Shown: positions 16,227 to 26,352 of the stretch, one piece after another | Layout of the letters: every line of letters starts with the position of its first letter | Position numbering within the stretch: position 1 is the stretch's first letter | NCBI RefSeq assembly: GCF_000337495.1 | Contig: NZ_AOIS01000037.1 | Coordinates: 283,541 to 347,540 of the forward strand | DNA length: 64,000 nt | Source of the DNA: Haloterrigena salina JCM 13891 | GTDB lineage: Archaea; Halobacteriota; Halobacteria; Halobacteriales; Natrialbaceae | Reading direction: 5' to 3' | Position numbers and translations under genes: made by a program | The notes under the pieces: model-generated | The model's database searches: none | Seen by the model: the letters and a program-made list of their open reading frames with translations, nothing else | Told to the model about the DNA's origin: nothing

Positions 16227-18020
16227 ATGAACGAGTTACAGCCGATCGCCCTCGAGCGCGAGGGGGCGACCGCCGAGCTGGTCGTCGCGAACGGGCGGGT
16301 GTACGTCTCGAACCGGCGGGAGTTTCTCGAGCGGGACGTCGCCGTCGTCGGCGACCGAATCGCCGCGCTACTGACGGACGCCGAGTCCGTCATCGGGCCC
16401 GACACGACGGTCGTCGACGCGTCCGACCGGGTCGTCCTCCCGGGGTTGATCGACGCCCACACCCACGCGGACATCCAGGTGACGCCCGAGCGCGCCGCGC
16501 CGGCGATGCTCGCCGGGGGAACTACGTCGATCGTCACCGAGACCTCCGGACTCGGACTGCTCTTCGGCAGCCGCGGCGTCGAGCTCACCCTCGAGCGGAC
16601 CGCCGACCTGCCGGTGACGGCCTACCTCACCCTGCCGCCCCAGTGGTTCGTCGACACCTTCGAGCCCGAACGGGGCGACGACGCGGAACTCGAGGCGTTC
16701 GTCGATCTGCTCGTGCGCGAGCGCGTGGTCGGCGTCGGGGAGATCGACTGGATCCACGTCGTCGACCGCGAGTCGCCGGTCGAACGGCTCTACGACCGCG
16801 CTCGCGACGCGGACGCGACGATCGTGGGCCACGGCGCGGGCTGTCGCGGTGACTCGCTGCGCGCGTTCGCGACCGTCGTGGACAACGATCACGAGGCGAT
16901 CGACGCCGACGGGATCCGCGAGCGGGCCGAACACGGGATCCACGTCGTCGGCCGCTGCGGCTCGAACCGCGACGATATCGACGCGCTCGCCGCGGCCGCT
17001 CCCGACCTCGACCGCGGCAGCGTCTCGCTGTCGACCGACGGCGTCTGGCCGGCAGACCTCGTCGACGGGGTCGGGATGGCCGACGTGGTCCGGCGCGCGA
17101 TCGAGGCCGACGTCCCCGAACGGGACGCGATCGACGCCGCGACGCGCAACCCCGCCGCCCACTTCGGCCTCGAGGGCCGGGGCGTCGTCGCGCCCGGCGC
17201 GTTCGCGGACCTACTCGTCGTCGACGGCCTCGAGTCGATGGCCGTCCAGACCGTGGTCGCCGACGGCGAGGTCGTCGTGGCCGACGGCACGCCTAACATC
17301 GAACCGCGGACCGACCCCTATCCCGACTCGGTTACCGACACCGTTTCGGTCGACTGCGACGCGGATCGCTTCACCGCGCCGCTCGAGGCCGCGCCGGACG
17401 GCGTCGTTCGCGCGATGGAAGTCGGTCAGGGGCTCGTCACGACCGAGACGACCGTCGAACCCGCCGTGCACGAGGCCGTAGCCGACGAGCGCGGCGACGG
17501 AACCGCGGCGACCGACGCCCGACTCGGTCCCGATCCGGACGCCGACGTCCTCACGGCGACGCTGATCGACCGCGACCCGGCGACCGACGATCGCGCCTTC
17601 ACTGGCTTTCTCGCCGGCTACGGCCTCGAGACGGGCGCCGTCGCGACGACCGCGGTCTGGGAGACGCCTGGCTTGGCGACCGTCGCCGCGGACACCGCCG
17701 ACGCCGTCGTCGCCGCCGAGCGCGTCGCGGAGCTGGGCGGCGGATTCGCCGTCGCTCGAGACGGGGCGATCGTCGCGGACCTCCCGACGCCGGTCGGAGC
17801 GACGGCGGCCGACGCGCCGGTCGAAGAGGTCGCGGCCGGCGTCGAGGCGCTCGAGGCGACGCTCCGCGAGAGCGGCGTCGGCGTCGCGGACCCGCTGCTC
17901 ACCGTCCAGACGCTGATCTTCGTCGGCGTGCCCACGCTGAAGCTCACCGCGTCGGGCTACGCCGACGTCCTCGGGCGGTCGCGAGTCGGCCTCGAGCCGA
18001 CGGCCGATCCGGAGTCGTAG
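16227..18020 (+). CDS. ade: adenine deaminase-like amidohydrolase
   Basis: A 597-residue metallo-dependent hydrolase that would convert adenine to hypoxanthine in purine salvage. Metal-binding HTHADI (near residue 79) follows the VVLPGLIDAH strand. Later come VGVGEIDW, a GHGAGC His, and a LSTDGVWPADLVDGVG segment corresponding to the SxDD region. The C-terminal 160 residues match the adenine deaminase C-terminal domain (ELGGGFAVARDGAIVADLPT and LKLT near the end). It has the size expected for bacterial-type Ade. Residues in some loops differ from E. coli Ade, so a related purine or cytosine substrate is possible. Confidence 0.85.
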   Translation: MNELQPIALEREGATAELVVANGRVYVSNRREFLERDVAVVGDRIAALLTDAESVIGPDTTVVDASDRVVLPGLIDAHTHADIQVTPERAAPAMLAGGTTSIVTETSGLGLLFGSRGVELTLERTADLPVTAYLTLPPQWFVDTFEPERGDDAELEAFVDLLVRERVVGVGEIDWIHVVDRESPVERLYDRARDADATIVGHGAGCRGDSLRAFATVVDNDHEAIDADGIRERAEHGIHVVGRCGSNRDDIDALAAAAPDLDRGSVSLSTDGVWPADLVDGVGMADVVRRAIEADVPERDAIDAATRNPAAHFGLEGRGVVAPGAFADLLVVDGLESMAVQTVVADGEVVVADGTPNIEPRTDPYPDSVTDTVSVDCDADRFTAPLEAAPDGVVRAMEVGQGLVTTETTVEPAVHEAVADERGDGTAATDARLGPDPDADVLTATLIDRDPATDDRAFTGFLAGYGLETGAVATTAVWETPGLATVAADTADAVVAAERVAELGGGFAVARDGAIVADLPTPVGATAADAPVEEVAAGVEALEATLRESGVGVADPLLTVQTLIFVGVPTLKLTASGYADVLGRSRVGLEPTADPES

Positions 18021-18022
18021 AA

Positions 18023-18556
18023 TCAGTACTGGGGCGACTCTTCCGGTTCGCCGTCGCGGGCGTTGACGACGCGACCGAAGGTGAACAGGCCGTCCGAGAG
18101 CCGGTTCAAGTACTGGACGGCCTGCTCGTTGATCTCCTCCTCCGCGGCCAGCGCGACCGCCCGGCGCTCGGCGCGCCGGCAGACGGTTCTGGCGTGGTGG
18201 AGTTGCGCGCCGCGCTCGCTGCCGGTCGGCAGGATGAACGACCGCAGGGGCTCGAGTTCCTCGTCGTACTCGTCGATCCAGTCCTCGACGGTCTCGATGT
18301 GGTCGGCGCGGATCGCGGGGTCGTCCTCGTCGGGATCGGGGTTCGCGAAGTCGGCCTGGGCGACGTGGAGGTGGTTCTGGATCTCCCGAAGCCGCTCGTC
18401 GACGTCGTCGTGGCCGGTCGGGCGGATCGTCCCGACGAGGGCGTTGAGCTCGTCGACGGTGCCGTAGGCTTCGATGCGCGGACTGGCCTTCGAGACGCGG
18501 CTCATGTCCCGGAGATCCGTCTGCCCGTCGTCGCCGCGGCCTGTGTAGATCGACAT
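18023..18556 (-). CDS. PduO-type cob(I)alamin adenosyltransferase
   Basis: A 177-residue ATP:cob(I)alamin adenosyltransferase that makes adenosylcobalamin. The N-terminal MSIYTGRGDDGQTDL is the ATP-binding motif. SPRIEAYGTVDELNALVG and the helix ARTVCRRAERRAV, with the key Arg and Glu, follow, then VQYLNRLSDGLFTFGR. The open frame runs further upstream to 18808, but the family starts at the ATG at 18556. It converges on the adenine deaminase gene with a 2-bp gap. Confidence 0.93.
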   Translation of the reverse strand: MSIYTGRGDDGQTDLRDMSRVSKASPRIEAYGTVDELNALVGTIRPTGHDDVDERLREIQNHLHVAQADFANPDPDEDDPAIRADHIETVEDWIDEYDEELEPLRSFILPTGSERGAQLHHARTVCRRAERRAVALAAEEEINEQAVQYLNRLSDGLFTFGRVVNARDGEPEESPQY

Positions 18557-18703
18557 GTCCGTGTGCACGGACGAGACGCACTTAATCCCTGCCGGCGCCG
18601 CTCGAGCACTCGAACGGACGAGACGTCGACGGGCCGAACGGGTTCGGACGCCCGCCGTGGCGCAACCAGTACGTTTTACACCCGCGGCGCCCAATCGCCG
18701 CGC

Positions 18704-18877
18704 ATGGCCATGGAACTCGATCACGAGTGCCCGAACTGCGGCACCGAACGGACCTTCTACCGCGCGGCGAGCACGACGCTGCACCTCGGCGAAAAGGTCA
18801 AGTGGCACTGCCCGGAGTGTGACTACGGCTTCGTGAAGATCGGCGACAACGGCACCGCCGTCGACTCGAGCGCGTAA
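18704..18877 (+). CDS. small zinc-ribbon protein (57 aa)
   Basis: A 57-residue protein MAMELDHECPNCGTERTF and on, with two CxxC pairs (CPNC and CPEC) forming a rubredoxin-like zinc ribbon in the style of haloarchaeal DUF7838. An AT-rich GTTTTACA about 28 bases upstream supports a leaderless start at 18704; the in-frame ATG at 18710 is an alternative. Function unknown, perhaps an adaptor or nucleic-acid-binding micro-protein. Confidence 0.85.
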   Translation: MAMELDHECPNCGTERTFYRAASTTLHLGEKVKWHCPECDYGFVKIGDNGTAVDSSA

Positions 18878-19020
18878 CCGGCTCTTCGACGCGACATTTC
18901 GATCGCCGATAGTCGTTTTTCGATCGTCGGTAACTCGAGCGGGTAGCCACCGCTCTCGAAGTCGACCGTCTCGAATCCAACGGCTCGCGACTCACCAGCG
19001 CGCGAAACGCACCGCGGCGA

Positions 19021-20553
19021 TTACTCGTCGGACTCGGACTCGGGCTCGAGGGCCTGCCACGAGAGCCGCGGCGACCGCGCCGCGCTGGTCTGGTCGATCC
19101 GGCGCGCGGTGGTCCGTTCCGGCGCCGACTCGAGCGTCTCGTCGTCCTCCGCCGCGACGGCGTTGAAGGCCGCGGCGAGCCGATCCAGCGTCCCCTTCCC
19201 CTCGACTTCCGTCGGCTCGGTCATCAGCGCCTCGGGGACGATCTCGGGCCACTTGGTCGTCGGCGGGTGGACGCCGTAGTCGAGCATCCGTTTCGCGACG
19301 TCGGCGGCGTCCTGGTCGCCCGCGCTGGCGACGAACTCGTGGTGGAACGGTTCGTAGGGAACCTCGTACCCGATCCGGCTCGCGAGGTAGTTCGCGTTCA
19401 GGACTGCCGTCGCGCTGGCGTCGGCGAGCCCCTCGTCGCCCAGCCGCGCGATGTAGGCGAAGGCCTTGACGAGGACGAGCCAGTTGCCCTGGTAGCCGTG
19501 GACCTTGCCGATGGTGTGTTCGGGGTCAAACAGTTCGTAGCCCGGCTCGCTCTTGCTCTCGCCGTTCGATCGCACGCGAGGCGCCGGCAGGAACGGTGCT
19601 AACTCGTCGACGACGCCGACCGGGCCCGCGCCCGGGCCGCCGCCCCCGTGGGGCGTCGCGAACGTCTTGTGGACGTTGTAGTGCATCACGTCGAAGCCCA
19701 TGTCGCCCGGTCGGGCCCGACCGAGCAGGGCGTTCAAATTCGCCCCGTCGTAGTAGAGCAGACCGCCCACGTCGTGGACCATCTCGGCGATCTCCTCGAT
19801 GTCGCGCTCGAAGAGGCCGAGCGTGTTCGGATTCGTCAGCATCAGCGCCGCGGTGTTCTCCGAGAGGGCCGCCTCGAGCGCCTCGAGGTCGACCCGGCCG
19901 CCCTCGTCGCTGGGCAGCGAGACGACCTCGTAGCCGCCCAGCGCCGCGCTCGCGAAGTTGGTTCCGTGGGCGCTCTCGGGGATGATGACCTCGTCGCGGT
20001 GGCCCTCGCCCTCGTGCTCGTGGTAGGCCGCGGCGACGCGGATGCCGACGAACTCGCCGGCCGCCCCCGCGGGCGGTTGCAGCGTCACTGCGTCCATCCC
20101 GCCGATCCGGCCCAGGTAGTCCTGGAGTCGGTACATGAGCTCGAGGGTTCCCTGGACCGACCGCTCGGAGCGATCGGGGTGGACGGCCACTTTCGGGAGC
20201 GCCGCCACGTCCTCGGTGAACTTGGGGTTGTACTTCATCGTACACGAGCCCAGCGGGTAGGGACCGCTGTCGATCCCGTAGATCATCTGGGAGAGCCGCG
20301 TGTAGTGGCGCGCCAGTTCGGGTTCGGAGAGCTCGGGCAACTCGAGGGAGTCCCGGGTCAGATCGTCGGGCAGGGGCGAGCCGCCGTCCGCGGAGTCGTC
20401 ACCGTCGTCCCCGTCGCTCGCGCCGATCTCGACGCGGGTCTGGTCCTTCTCCGAGAGCAGGGGCTCGTACTGGCCGTTCTCGACGTAGCGGGCCTGATCG
20501 TAGCGGACCTGTTCGGCTCGCGGGTCGGCGTCGCTCTCGTCTCGGTCGCTCAT
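19021..20553 (-). CDS. gcvPB: glycine dehydrogenase (decarboxylating) subunit 2
   Basis: A 510-residue catalytic half of the P-protein of the glycine cleavage system, which decarboxylates glycine and passes the aminomethyl group to lipoyl-GcvH. The PLP-lysine region [19 protein letters not shown] lies near residue 293, and [10 protein letters not shown] near 103 is also diagnostic. A [12 protein letters not shown] insertion near residue 45 and an acidic tail (EPESESDE) are halophilic additions. It overlaps the subunit 1 gene by 4 bp. The T and H proteins are not in the window on this side. Confidence 0.95.
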   Translation of the reverse strand: MSDRDESDADPRAEQVRYDQARYVENGQYEPLLSEKDQTRVEIGASDGDDGDDSADGGSPLPDDLTRDSLELPELSEPELARHYTRLSQMIYGIDSGPYPLGSCTMKYNPKFTEDVAALPKVAVHPDRSERSVQGTLELMYRLQDYLGRIGGMDAVTLQPPAGAAGEFVGIRVAAAYHEHEGEGHRDEVIIPESAHGTNFASAALGGYEVVSLPSDEGGRVDLEALEAALSENTAALMLTNPNTLGLFERDIEEIAEMVHDVGGLLYYDGANLNALLGRARPGDMGFDVMHYNVHKTFATPHGGGGPGAGPVGVVDELAPFLPAPRVRSNGESKSEPGYELFDPEHTIGKVHGYQGNWLVLVKAFAYIARLGDEGLADASATAVLNANYLASRIGYEVPYEPFHHEFVASAGDQDAADVAKRMLDYGVHPPTTKWPEIVPEALMTEPTEVEGKGTLDRLAAAFNAVAAEDDETLESAPERTTARRIDQTSAARSPRLSWQALEPESESDE

Positions 20554-21887
20554 CGAATCACCTCCCGGAACGCCGCGACAAACGGATCGATCCGCTCGTC
20601 GGGGACGCCGGCGACGCAGACCTGCAGTTCGTGGTCGCCGACGACGTGGACCGCGAAACCGCGTTTCTCGAGGTCGTCCGCGATCGCCGGCGCGGGCTGG
20701 TCGACGCGGGCGACGAACTCCCGCAGGTGGTGTCGGTCGTGGACCGGCGCTTTAACGCCGACGAGATCGTCGAGGCGCTCGGCGAGATCCTCGGCGCGGG
20801 TGACGCCGCGCTCGGCGAGGTCGACCATCCCGTTCGGGCCCAGATAGGCGGCGTGCATCGCGGTTCGGAGCGCGACCCACGCCTGATTCGTACAGATGTT
20901 GCTCGTCGCTCGTTCCCGACGGATGTGCTGTTCGCGGGTCTGTAGGGTGAGCGTGAACGCCCGCCGGTCGGTCGCGTCCTCGCTGGCGCCGACCAGCCGG
21001 CCGGGGACCTGTCGGAGGTAGTCGTCCGTCGTGGCGAACAGCCCCAGTCCCATTCCGTAGCTCGTCGGCAGCCCGAGCACGCTCGCGTCGCCGACGACGA
21101 CGTCTGCGCCGACGTCCGCCGGCCGCTGTAACAAGGAGAGCGCGACCGGGTCCGAGCCGAGGACGAACAGGGCGTCGTGATCGCTCGCGAGGTCGCCGAC
21201 CGACTCGAGGCCCTCCTCGATCGTCCCCCGAACTGTCGGGTTCTCGGCGTAGACCATGACGCACTCCTCGTCGACCAGCTCCTCGAGGGCCGCGAGGTCG
21301 ACGTTGGCGTCGTCGGTGGGGTACTCTTCGACCTCGAGGTCCGTGCCGGCGACGTAGTTCTCGAGCGTCGAGCGCCGTCCCTCGAGTAGGAGGTCCGGGA
21401 CGAGCACGCGGTGGCCGCTGGTGTCGCGGACGCGCTCGGCCAGCGTGGCGGCCTCGCCCAGCGCCGTCGCGGCGTCGTACATCGAGCAGTTAGCCACCTC
21501 GAGACCGGTCAGCTCGACCAGCAGCGACTGGTACTCGAACAGGGCCTGTAAGAACCCCTGCGAGATTTCTGGCTGGTACTGCGTGTAGGAGGTGAGAAAC
21601 TCGGAGCGGTCCGCGAGGTGATCGACCAGCGACGGCACGTAGTAGCCGTAGTGGCCCCGCCCGAGCAGCTCCGTCAGGTCGTCGTTGCGTCCCAGTATCG
21701 TTCGGACGAGTCGCCTCGTCTCCCGTTCCGATCGCGCGTCGATTCCGAACTCCCCGTCGAACTCGACGGCGTCGGGAATATCGAAGAGGTCGTCGACCGA
21801 TTCGGCGCCGACCGCCTCGAGCATCGCCGAGCGGTCCTCCTCCGTGTGGGGAGCGTACGGGCTCCCCGTGGTGTGTGATCCGTGCAT
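20550..21887 (-). CDS. gcvPA: glycine dehydrogenase (decarboxylating) subunit 1
   Basis: A 445-residue N-terminal half of the split P-protein, forming an alpha2beta2 enzyme with subunit 2. Conserved parts are SFYGYY-like [53 protein letters not shown] and the C-terminal [17 protein letters not shown] overlap with gcvPB shows coupling. It starts [20 protein letters not shown], as in other haloarchaeal GcvPA proteins. The upstream gap 21888-22104 probably holds the operon promoter. Confidence 0.95.
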   Translation of the reverse strand: MHGSHTTGSPYAPHTEEDRSAMLEAVGAESVDDLFDIPDAVEFDGEFGIDARSERETRRLVRTILGRNDDLTELLGRGHYGYYVPSLVDHLADRSEFLTSYTQYQPEISQGFLQALFEYQSLLVELTGLEVANCSMYDAATALGEAATLAERVRDTSGHRVLVPDLLLEGRRSTLENYVAGTDLEVEEYPTDDANVDLAALEELVDEECVMVYAENPTVRGTIEEGLESVGDLASDHDALFVLGSDPVALSLLQRPADVGADVVVGDASVLGLPTSYGMGLGLFATTDDYLRQVPGRLVGASEDATDRRAFTLTLQTREQHIRRERATSNICTNQAWVALRTAMHAAYLGPNGMVDLAERGVTRAEDLAERLDDLVGVKAPVHDRHHLREFVARVDQPAPAIADDLEKRGFAVHVVGDHELQVCVAGVPDERIDPFVAAFREVIR

Positions 21888-22104
21888 GGCTAAGCGTGAT
21901 CTCGATCGAGCGAGTCGATCCGTCTCCCCCCGCGTCGACGGCGGCGTTCGATCCGAGGCACGATACTCGCCTCTAGCGGGCAGGGGGTAATGAACGCACT
22001 CGTTTCGGCGTGGCTATCGGGTAGCCGTCGATAGACGTGACCGTAACGACCCCTGCAGTCGCTACACGGACCACTAAGCTGACCGGCGGTGTCGGGGGGG
22101 TCGC

Positions 22105-22887
22105 ATGGTCGACGAACGCGACGACGCCGGGACGACCGAACGCGACGACCGAAAACGCCCCCTCGGTGACGCAGACGAGAGGAACGAACGCACCGGCCGA
22201 GACGGTCCGCTCGATCGCGAAGATCAGGAGATCGGCGCGGCGGTCGCGAGCGAATCCGAGTTCCTGCTCGACGTCCTGCCGCACTTCTACCGCGGCGAGG
22301 TCAGCCAGGCCAACAGCGCGCAGGACCGGATCGACCGGACGACCGACTGGGCGATCACGCTGCTCGCCGCCGTGCTGTCGATCGTTTTCTCGAGTCGGAA
22401 CATGCCCGCGTTCCTGCTCCTGATCGGGATCTTCGTCCTGTCGATCTTCCTGTTCTTCGAGGTGCGTCGGTACCAGTTCTACGACCACTGGCGCGCCCGT
22501 GTCCGCTTCGTTCAGGAGAACGTGTTCGCGAACGCGCTGGAACCGACCGGGGTCGAACACCCTGCCTGGCGCGAGGAGCTGAGCGACGACCTCCGGAACC
22601 CCACATTCAAGGTCTCGACTCGAGAGGCGCTCTCCCGCCGGATACGGCGCGTGTACGGACTGCTCTTCGCGGTGGCCGGCGTCGGCTGGGCGTTCAAGAT
22701 CACGCTGTTCACCCCGGAACAGCAGTGGACGGAAGCCGCCGAACTGCCGGGGATCCCCGGTACGGCTGTGGCGGCACTGCTCGCCGTCTTCTTCACGTGC
22801 GTAATCGCGATCGCTCTGTGGCCGGGGGGACGGCAAGCGAAAGGCGAGATCCACGGTGTCGAGCCGGGCGACTGGAAGAACGACTGA
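22105..22887 (+). CDS. DUF2270 membrane protein
   Basis: A 260-residue inner-membrane protein of haloarchaeal DUF2270. A charged, disordered 50-residue N-terminus is followed by LPHFYRGEVSQANSAQDRID, two adjacent helices (WAITLLAAVLSIVFSS and FLLLIGIFVLSIFLFFEV), the conserved RYQFYDHWRARVRFVQENVF, and two more helices near the C-terminus. Function unknown. It is the intact relative of the broken copy at 3644-3917. It converges on the AI-2E permease gene. Confidence 0.87.
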   Translation: MVDERDDAGTTERDDRKRPLGDADERNERTGRDGPLDREDQEIGAAVASESEFLLDVLPHFYRGEVSQANSAQDRIDRTTDWAITLLAAVLSIVFSSRNMPAFLLLIGIFVLSIFLFFEVRRYQFYDHWRARVRFVQENVFANALEPTGVEHPAWREELSDDLRNPTFKVSTREALSRRIRRVYGLLFAVAGVGWAFKITLFTPEQQWTEAAELPGIPGTAVAALLAVFFTCVIAIALWPGGRQAKGEIHGVEPGDWKND

Positions 22888-22898
22888 AGGGCCGCCGA

Positions 22899-24086
22899 TC
22901 AGGCGTCGGAATCGGAACCGTCATCGGCATCGGAATCGACGCCATCGTCGTGCTCCGCGTCGGCGTTCGACGCCGTTCGGTCGGCTGCCTCCGTGTCGGT
23001 GGTCTCGGGCCGCGACCCCTCGACCGGCGCGTCGGTCGCGGTCCCGGCTCCGGTCCTCGTCCCGTCGGTGCGCTCTCGAGCGAAGACGTCCAGTACGATC
23101 TTCGCGCCGCCGAGGACGACGGGGCCGATGAACAGTCCGACCGCGCCGAAGGCGATGAGCCCGCCGAAGATGCCGACCACGATGATCGCCGAGTTGAAGG
23201 CGCTCGTGCGGCCGATGAGCGCCGGCCGGAGGTAGGTGTCCGAGACGGTGACGAGCAGTCCGTAGACGACCAGTCCACCGGCAGCGATAGGCCGACCCAC
23301 CGCGGCGAGGTAGATCGAGACCGGGAGCCAGACGCCGAAGGCGCCGACCAGCGGCAGGAGGGTGAGCACGAACGTGAGCACGGTGAGCAACACGACGGCG
23401 GGGATGCCCAGCACTGCGAGCCCCGCGCCGAGCAACACCGCCTGAATGGCCGCGACGAGGACGTTGCTGATCACCGAGGCCTGCATGAGCTGGTCCAGCT
23501 CCTCGAACAGCTCCCGTTGGATCTCGTCGTCGATCGGAACGACGCGATACAGCCACTCCATGAGTTGCTCCCCGTCCCGCAACAGCGCGAAGCAGACGAA
23601 CAGGGTAATCGTCAGCCCGATCATGAGCCCCGGTAGCCCGCCGACGACGTCGAGAACGCCCGTCGCGAGCCCCTGTGCGCCGGAGGAGATCGAGTCCTGA
23701 TACGTTTCGTAGAGCCCGGTCAGGTTGACCTCGTATCCCCGATCCGCGATTTCCTGCTCGATCATCCCGATATCGACGTCCCCGCTCCGGACGGCGTCCA
23801 CGAGCTGGCCGGTCTGCCGGAGCGCGACGTTGAGGATGTACACCAGCGGGAGCAAGATGACGACCACCGCGGTGATCACGGAGACGAACGCGGCGATCAT
23901 CGGCCGGACGTACCGCTCGAGTCGCCGCTGGAGGGGCAGGAGGATGTACGCGAGGACGATCCCGAAGAGGACGTACTGGAGGTACGGCAGGATAATGTGG
24001 AGTCCGAGAACGACGGCGATCAGCGCGAGCGCGGTGAGGGCGGGTTGCTCAACGGCCCACGCCGGCGGCTCTGGGCGCTCTGGCAT
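22899..24086 (-). CDS. AI-2E family (PerM-like) membrane permease
   Basis: A 395-residue protein with the classic PerM/AI-2E layout. Paired N-terminal helices are followed by LPLQRRLERYVRP, a long soluble segment (about 110-190), then SVISNVLVAAIQAVLLGAGL and the terminal FGAVGLFIGPVVLGGAKIVL signature. The last 60 residues are a hydrophilic Asp-rich tail. Substrates of the family vary (autoinducer, Na+/H+ in some), so none is assigned. The frame is open upstream to 24278, but that part overlaps a pseudogene, and MPERPEPP at 24086 is the natural start. Confidence 0.9.
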   Translation of the reverse strand: MPERPEPPAWAVEQPALTALALIAVVLGLHIILPYLQYVLFGIVLAYILLPLQRRLERYVRPMIAAFVSVITAVVVILLPLVYILNVALRQTGQLVDAVRSGDVDIGMIEQEIADRGYEVNLTGLYETYQDSISSGAQGLATGVLDVVGGLPGLMIGLTITLFVCFALLRDGEQLMEWLYRVVPIDDEIQRELFEELDQLMQASVISNVLVAAIQAVLLGAGLAVLGIPAVVLLTVLTFVLTLLPLVGAFGVWLPVSIYLAAVGRPIAAGGLVVYGLLVTVSDTYLRPALIGRTSAFNSAIIVVGIFGGLIAFGAVGLFIGPVVLGGAKIVLDVFARERTDGTRTGAGTATDAPVEGSRPETTDTEAADRTASNADAEHDDGVDSDADDGSDSDA

Positions 24087-24154
24087 ACTTCCGACTGCAA
24101 CGTCCCGACAGATTAGTCCACTGACCTGCGTCTCGGTGGAAGAAACGGTTCGGT

Positions 24155-24326
24155 CGAGCGACAACGGTTGCGGTTGCGGTCCGCGCGAATCCAGTGCCGT
24201 CCGGGCTCTGAGTCCTCGCGATACGGACGACCTTCCGCTGCCCTCGTTGGGGCGGACGAAGTCGCTGCAGAACTCCAACTCGAGGCAGCCGGCGACACAC
24301 GTCGAAACCGGCTTCGGTCGTCGAAG
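24155..24326 (-). pseudogene. decayed internal fragment of an HMG-CoA synthase gene
   Basis: About 170 bases align with 25855-26026 of the intact HMG-CoA synthase gene on the same strand. In one frame VSTCVAGCLELEF matches VSTYVAGCLEQVF of the enzyme, and further on CGCGAGGACTCAGAGCC aligns with the active-site GIAGTQS region at the DNA level. Small deletions scramble the frame. It is a leftover of a second, broken copy. Confidence 0.7.
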
Positions 24327-24433
24327 TGTGATCGGAAACCGTCGTCAGATAGGATTCGTACGAAGTTCTTCGGAGGTAAAAAGTGGAGTTTCCATCGATA
24401 CGTGTTAGTAGTTGAATTAGTGGATATGAAACG

Positions 24434-24805
24434 ATGACTAATTCAGAATCAGCACGTGAATCGAAGGAAAATTTCATCTGGTTATTCTTTTTCCTCGTTC
24501 TTTTTGTCCTCCTTCGAAAGGAGACGATCCAGAGTTCTCTCGGAAACCACCAAGTAGTGGTTGGAGGGGCGGTCATCGGCTTCCTCGGAGGTTCGATAGT
24601 GACAGTTTGCTACAGATACGGAACGGAGTCGAGTAACTCGAGTCCGACGCATACGCGGAAGCGAAACGTAGCGAAGTTCATCGCGATTATAGCGGTCGGA
24701 ACTCTTTCGAGTACGATCCTCAGTGGTACGACCGGTACCTGGATTCTGCTGGGTTCGTTCGGTTGGATCCTATCGTATTACGGATGGGTATACGTAACCG
24801 TGTAG
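24434..24805 (+). CDS. hypothetical membrane protein (123 aa)
   Basis: Three or four hydrophobic helices (WLFFFLVLFVLL, VVVGGAVIGFLGGSIVTVCY, FIAIIAVGTLSSTIL and WILLGSFGWILSYYGW) with a serine/threonine-rich loop near residue 65. It is clearly AT-richer than the neighbouring genes and sits between two fragments of a duplicated HMG-CoA synthase gene, so it looks like a later arrival. No family recognised. Confidence 0.6.
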   Translation: MTNSESARESKENFIWLFFFLVLFVLLRKETIQSSLGNHQVVVGGAVIGFLGGSIVTVCYRYGTESSNSSPTHTRKRNVAKFIAIIAVGTLSSTILSGTTGTWILLGSFGWILSYYGWVYVTV

Positions 24806-24856
24806 CCACAAAATTCGATGAACATTTACCGGTAGCTACTGGCAGTTACCGCCAGC

Positions 24857-24889
24857 ATTCGACAGACCGATACTTCCGCTCATCCATGC
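24857..24889 (-). repeat. short copy of the HMG-CoA synthase 3' end
   Basis: The bases around ACCGATACTTCCG followed by CCATG repeat those at 24957-24980, which encode the enzyme's last residues (MGERKYRYVE). Here they would read MDERKYRSVE. It lies about 60 bp beyond the intact gene's stop and is consistent with a tandem duplication that then decayed. Confidence 0.55.
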
Positions 24890-24946
24890 TGACGTAGCTT
24901 TTTCCCTCGCTCGCAAAAATCGACGCGAAAAAACCGCTCCGAACCG

Positions 24947-26284
24947 CTACTCGACGTACCGATACTTCCGTTCGCCCATGCGGCCCCAGCCGTCGAAGAC
25001 GAACTCCGACTCGGGGGTCGTGAACTCCTCGACGTCGACGTCCATGTCGTGGTTGTGGACGTCGTGGACTTCCTCGTAGTCGTCCCAGCTCATGTCGTAC
25101 CGGTCCTCGAGCTGTTCGTCGACGTTCAGCGCCTCGATCTCGTCCTCCCAGCCCTCTCGGACGACTTCGGAGTGGATCTCCGCCTGGGCGCCGCTGCCGT
25201 AGGAGGCGACCAGCAGCGCCTTGCCGGTCATGTCGCGACCGTTCTCGAGAGCGTGTTTGAGCGCGCTGGCGCGGGCGACGTGGACGGAGCCGGTGTACCA
25301 GTTGCCGACCTCGCGGGAGATCGACAGCGTCGGATCGATCGTCTCCGCGTACCACTCCTGGTAGGCCTCGGTCTCCTTGAGCAGGTCCATGTACTCCCGC
25401 AGCGCGTCGCGGTAGTCGTCGTCGGTATCGAACGCCTCGGGACGGGGCTGGCGGCCGATCTCGTCGGCCAGATCGTCCTCGAGGCTCGTGTCGCGGATCA
25501 CGTGGCGGTAGGCCAGCAGAGCTGCCTTCCGGACCATGCCCGGGAACGGCGTGTGGAACGGCGCGTAGGCGAAGTCCTCCTCGTGGACGTCGCCCGCGAC
25601 GCTCTCGTAGTCCTCGAGGGCCTCGCGCATCCGGGCGAGATACACCTGCACGGAGCGTTTGCCGTCGACGGAGGGGAACTGCTGGTTGGGCTTGAGGAAG
25701 TCGGTCTCGTCGGCCGAGCCGTACCCCTGCTCGGCGGAGAGTTCGACAAGGTTGGGATCCTCGCTGATCAGCATCGCGACGGCGCCGGCGCCCTGGGTCG
25801 CCTCGCCGGCGTCGCCCCGGGCGTACAGCGCCGTGTCGGTCGCGATGACCAGCGCCGAGCGGCCGCGGTTACGGCCCGCGCGGATCCAGTTGTACGCGTC
25901 GTCCAGACTCTGGGTGCCCGCGATGCAGGCGAACTTCCGCTCGCCCTTGTTGGCGTGGTGGAAGTCGCCCTCGAAGACCTGCTCGAGACAGCCGGCGACG
26001 TACGTCGAAACGGGTTTGGAGTTGTCGAAGGCGCTCTCGGTCGCGACGTCGATCCGTCCGATATCATCGGGTTCGAGCCCTTTGCGCTCCATCAGGCGGT
26101 GGGCGGCGTTGGCGCCCATCGTGACGATGTCCTCGTAACTGTCGGGGAAGGAACTGGCGTTCAGCCCGAGCCCTTTCGTGTACTTCTCGGGGTCTTCGCC
26201 CTTCTCGGGGGCGAACGTGCCGGGTAAGTCGAGTTTGAGGTTCCCGGTCCAGATTTCGATGGCGTCGATACCGACTGCAGTCAT
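24947..26284 (-). CDS. hmgB: hydroxymethylglutaryl-CoA synthase
   Basis: A 445-residue enzyme that condenses acetyl-CoA with acetoacetyl-CoA to HMG-CoA, the entry to the mevalonate route for archaeal lipids and carotenoids. It starts MTAVGIDAIEIWTGNLKLDL. The catalytic Cys120 is in RKFACIAGTQS, with VSTYVAGCLEQVFEG before it and PFHTPFPGMVRKAA (His general base region) later. GNWYTGSVHVA and a C-terminal Asp/Glu/His-rich tail are also typical. The length is eukaryote-like (about 445 rather than the short 350-residue archaeal form). The frame runs upstream to 26506 without meaning. Confidence 0.95.
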   Translation of the reverse strand: MTAVGIDAIEIWTGNLKLDLPGTFAPEKGEDPEKYTKGLGLNASSFPDSYEDIVTMGANAAHRLMERKGLEPDDIGRIDVATESAFDNSKPVSTYVAGCLEQVFEGDFHHANKGERKFACIAGTQSLDDAYNWIRAGRNRGRSALVIATDTALYARGDAGEATQGAGAVAMLISEDPNLVELSAEQGYGSADETDFLKPNQQFPSVDGKRSVQVYLARMREALEDYESVAGDVHEEDFAYAPFHTPFPGMVRKAALLAYRHVIRDTSLEDDLADEIGRQPRPEAFDTDDDYRDALREYMDLLKETEAYQEWYAETIDPTLSISREVGNWYTGSVHVARASALKHALENGRDMTGKALLVASYGSGAQAEIHSEVVREGWEDEIEALNVDEQLEDRYDMSWDDYEEVHDVHNHDMDVDVEEFTTPESEFVFDGWGRMGERKYRYVE

Positions 26285-26352
26285 ACCGTCGCATTCGTAG
26301 AGACGCCATATGTTACTGTCGATGGAAAGATCGACAGCCGTCGAGAGCGGTG

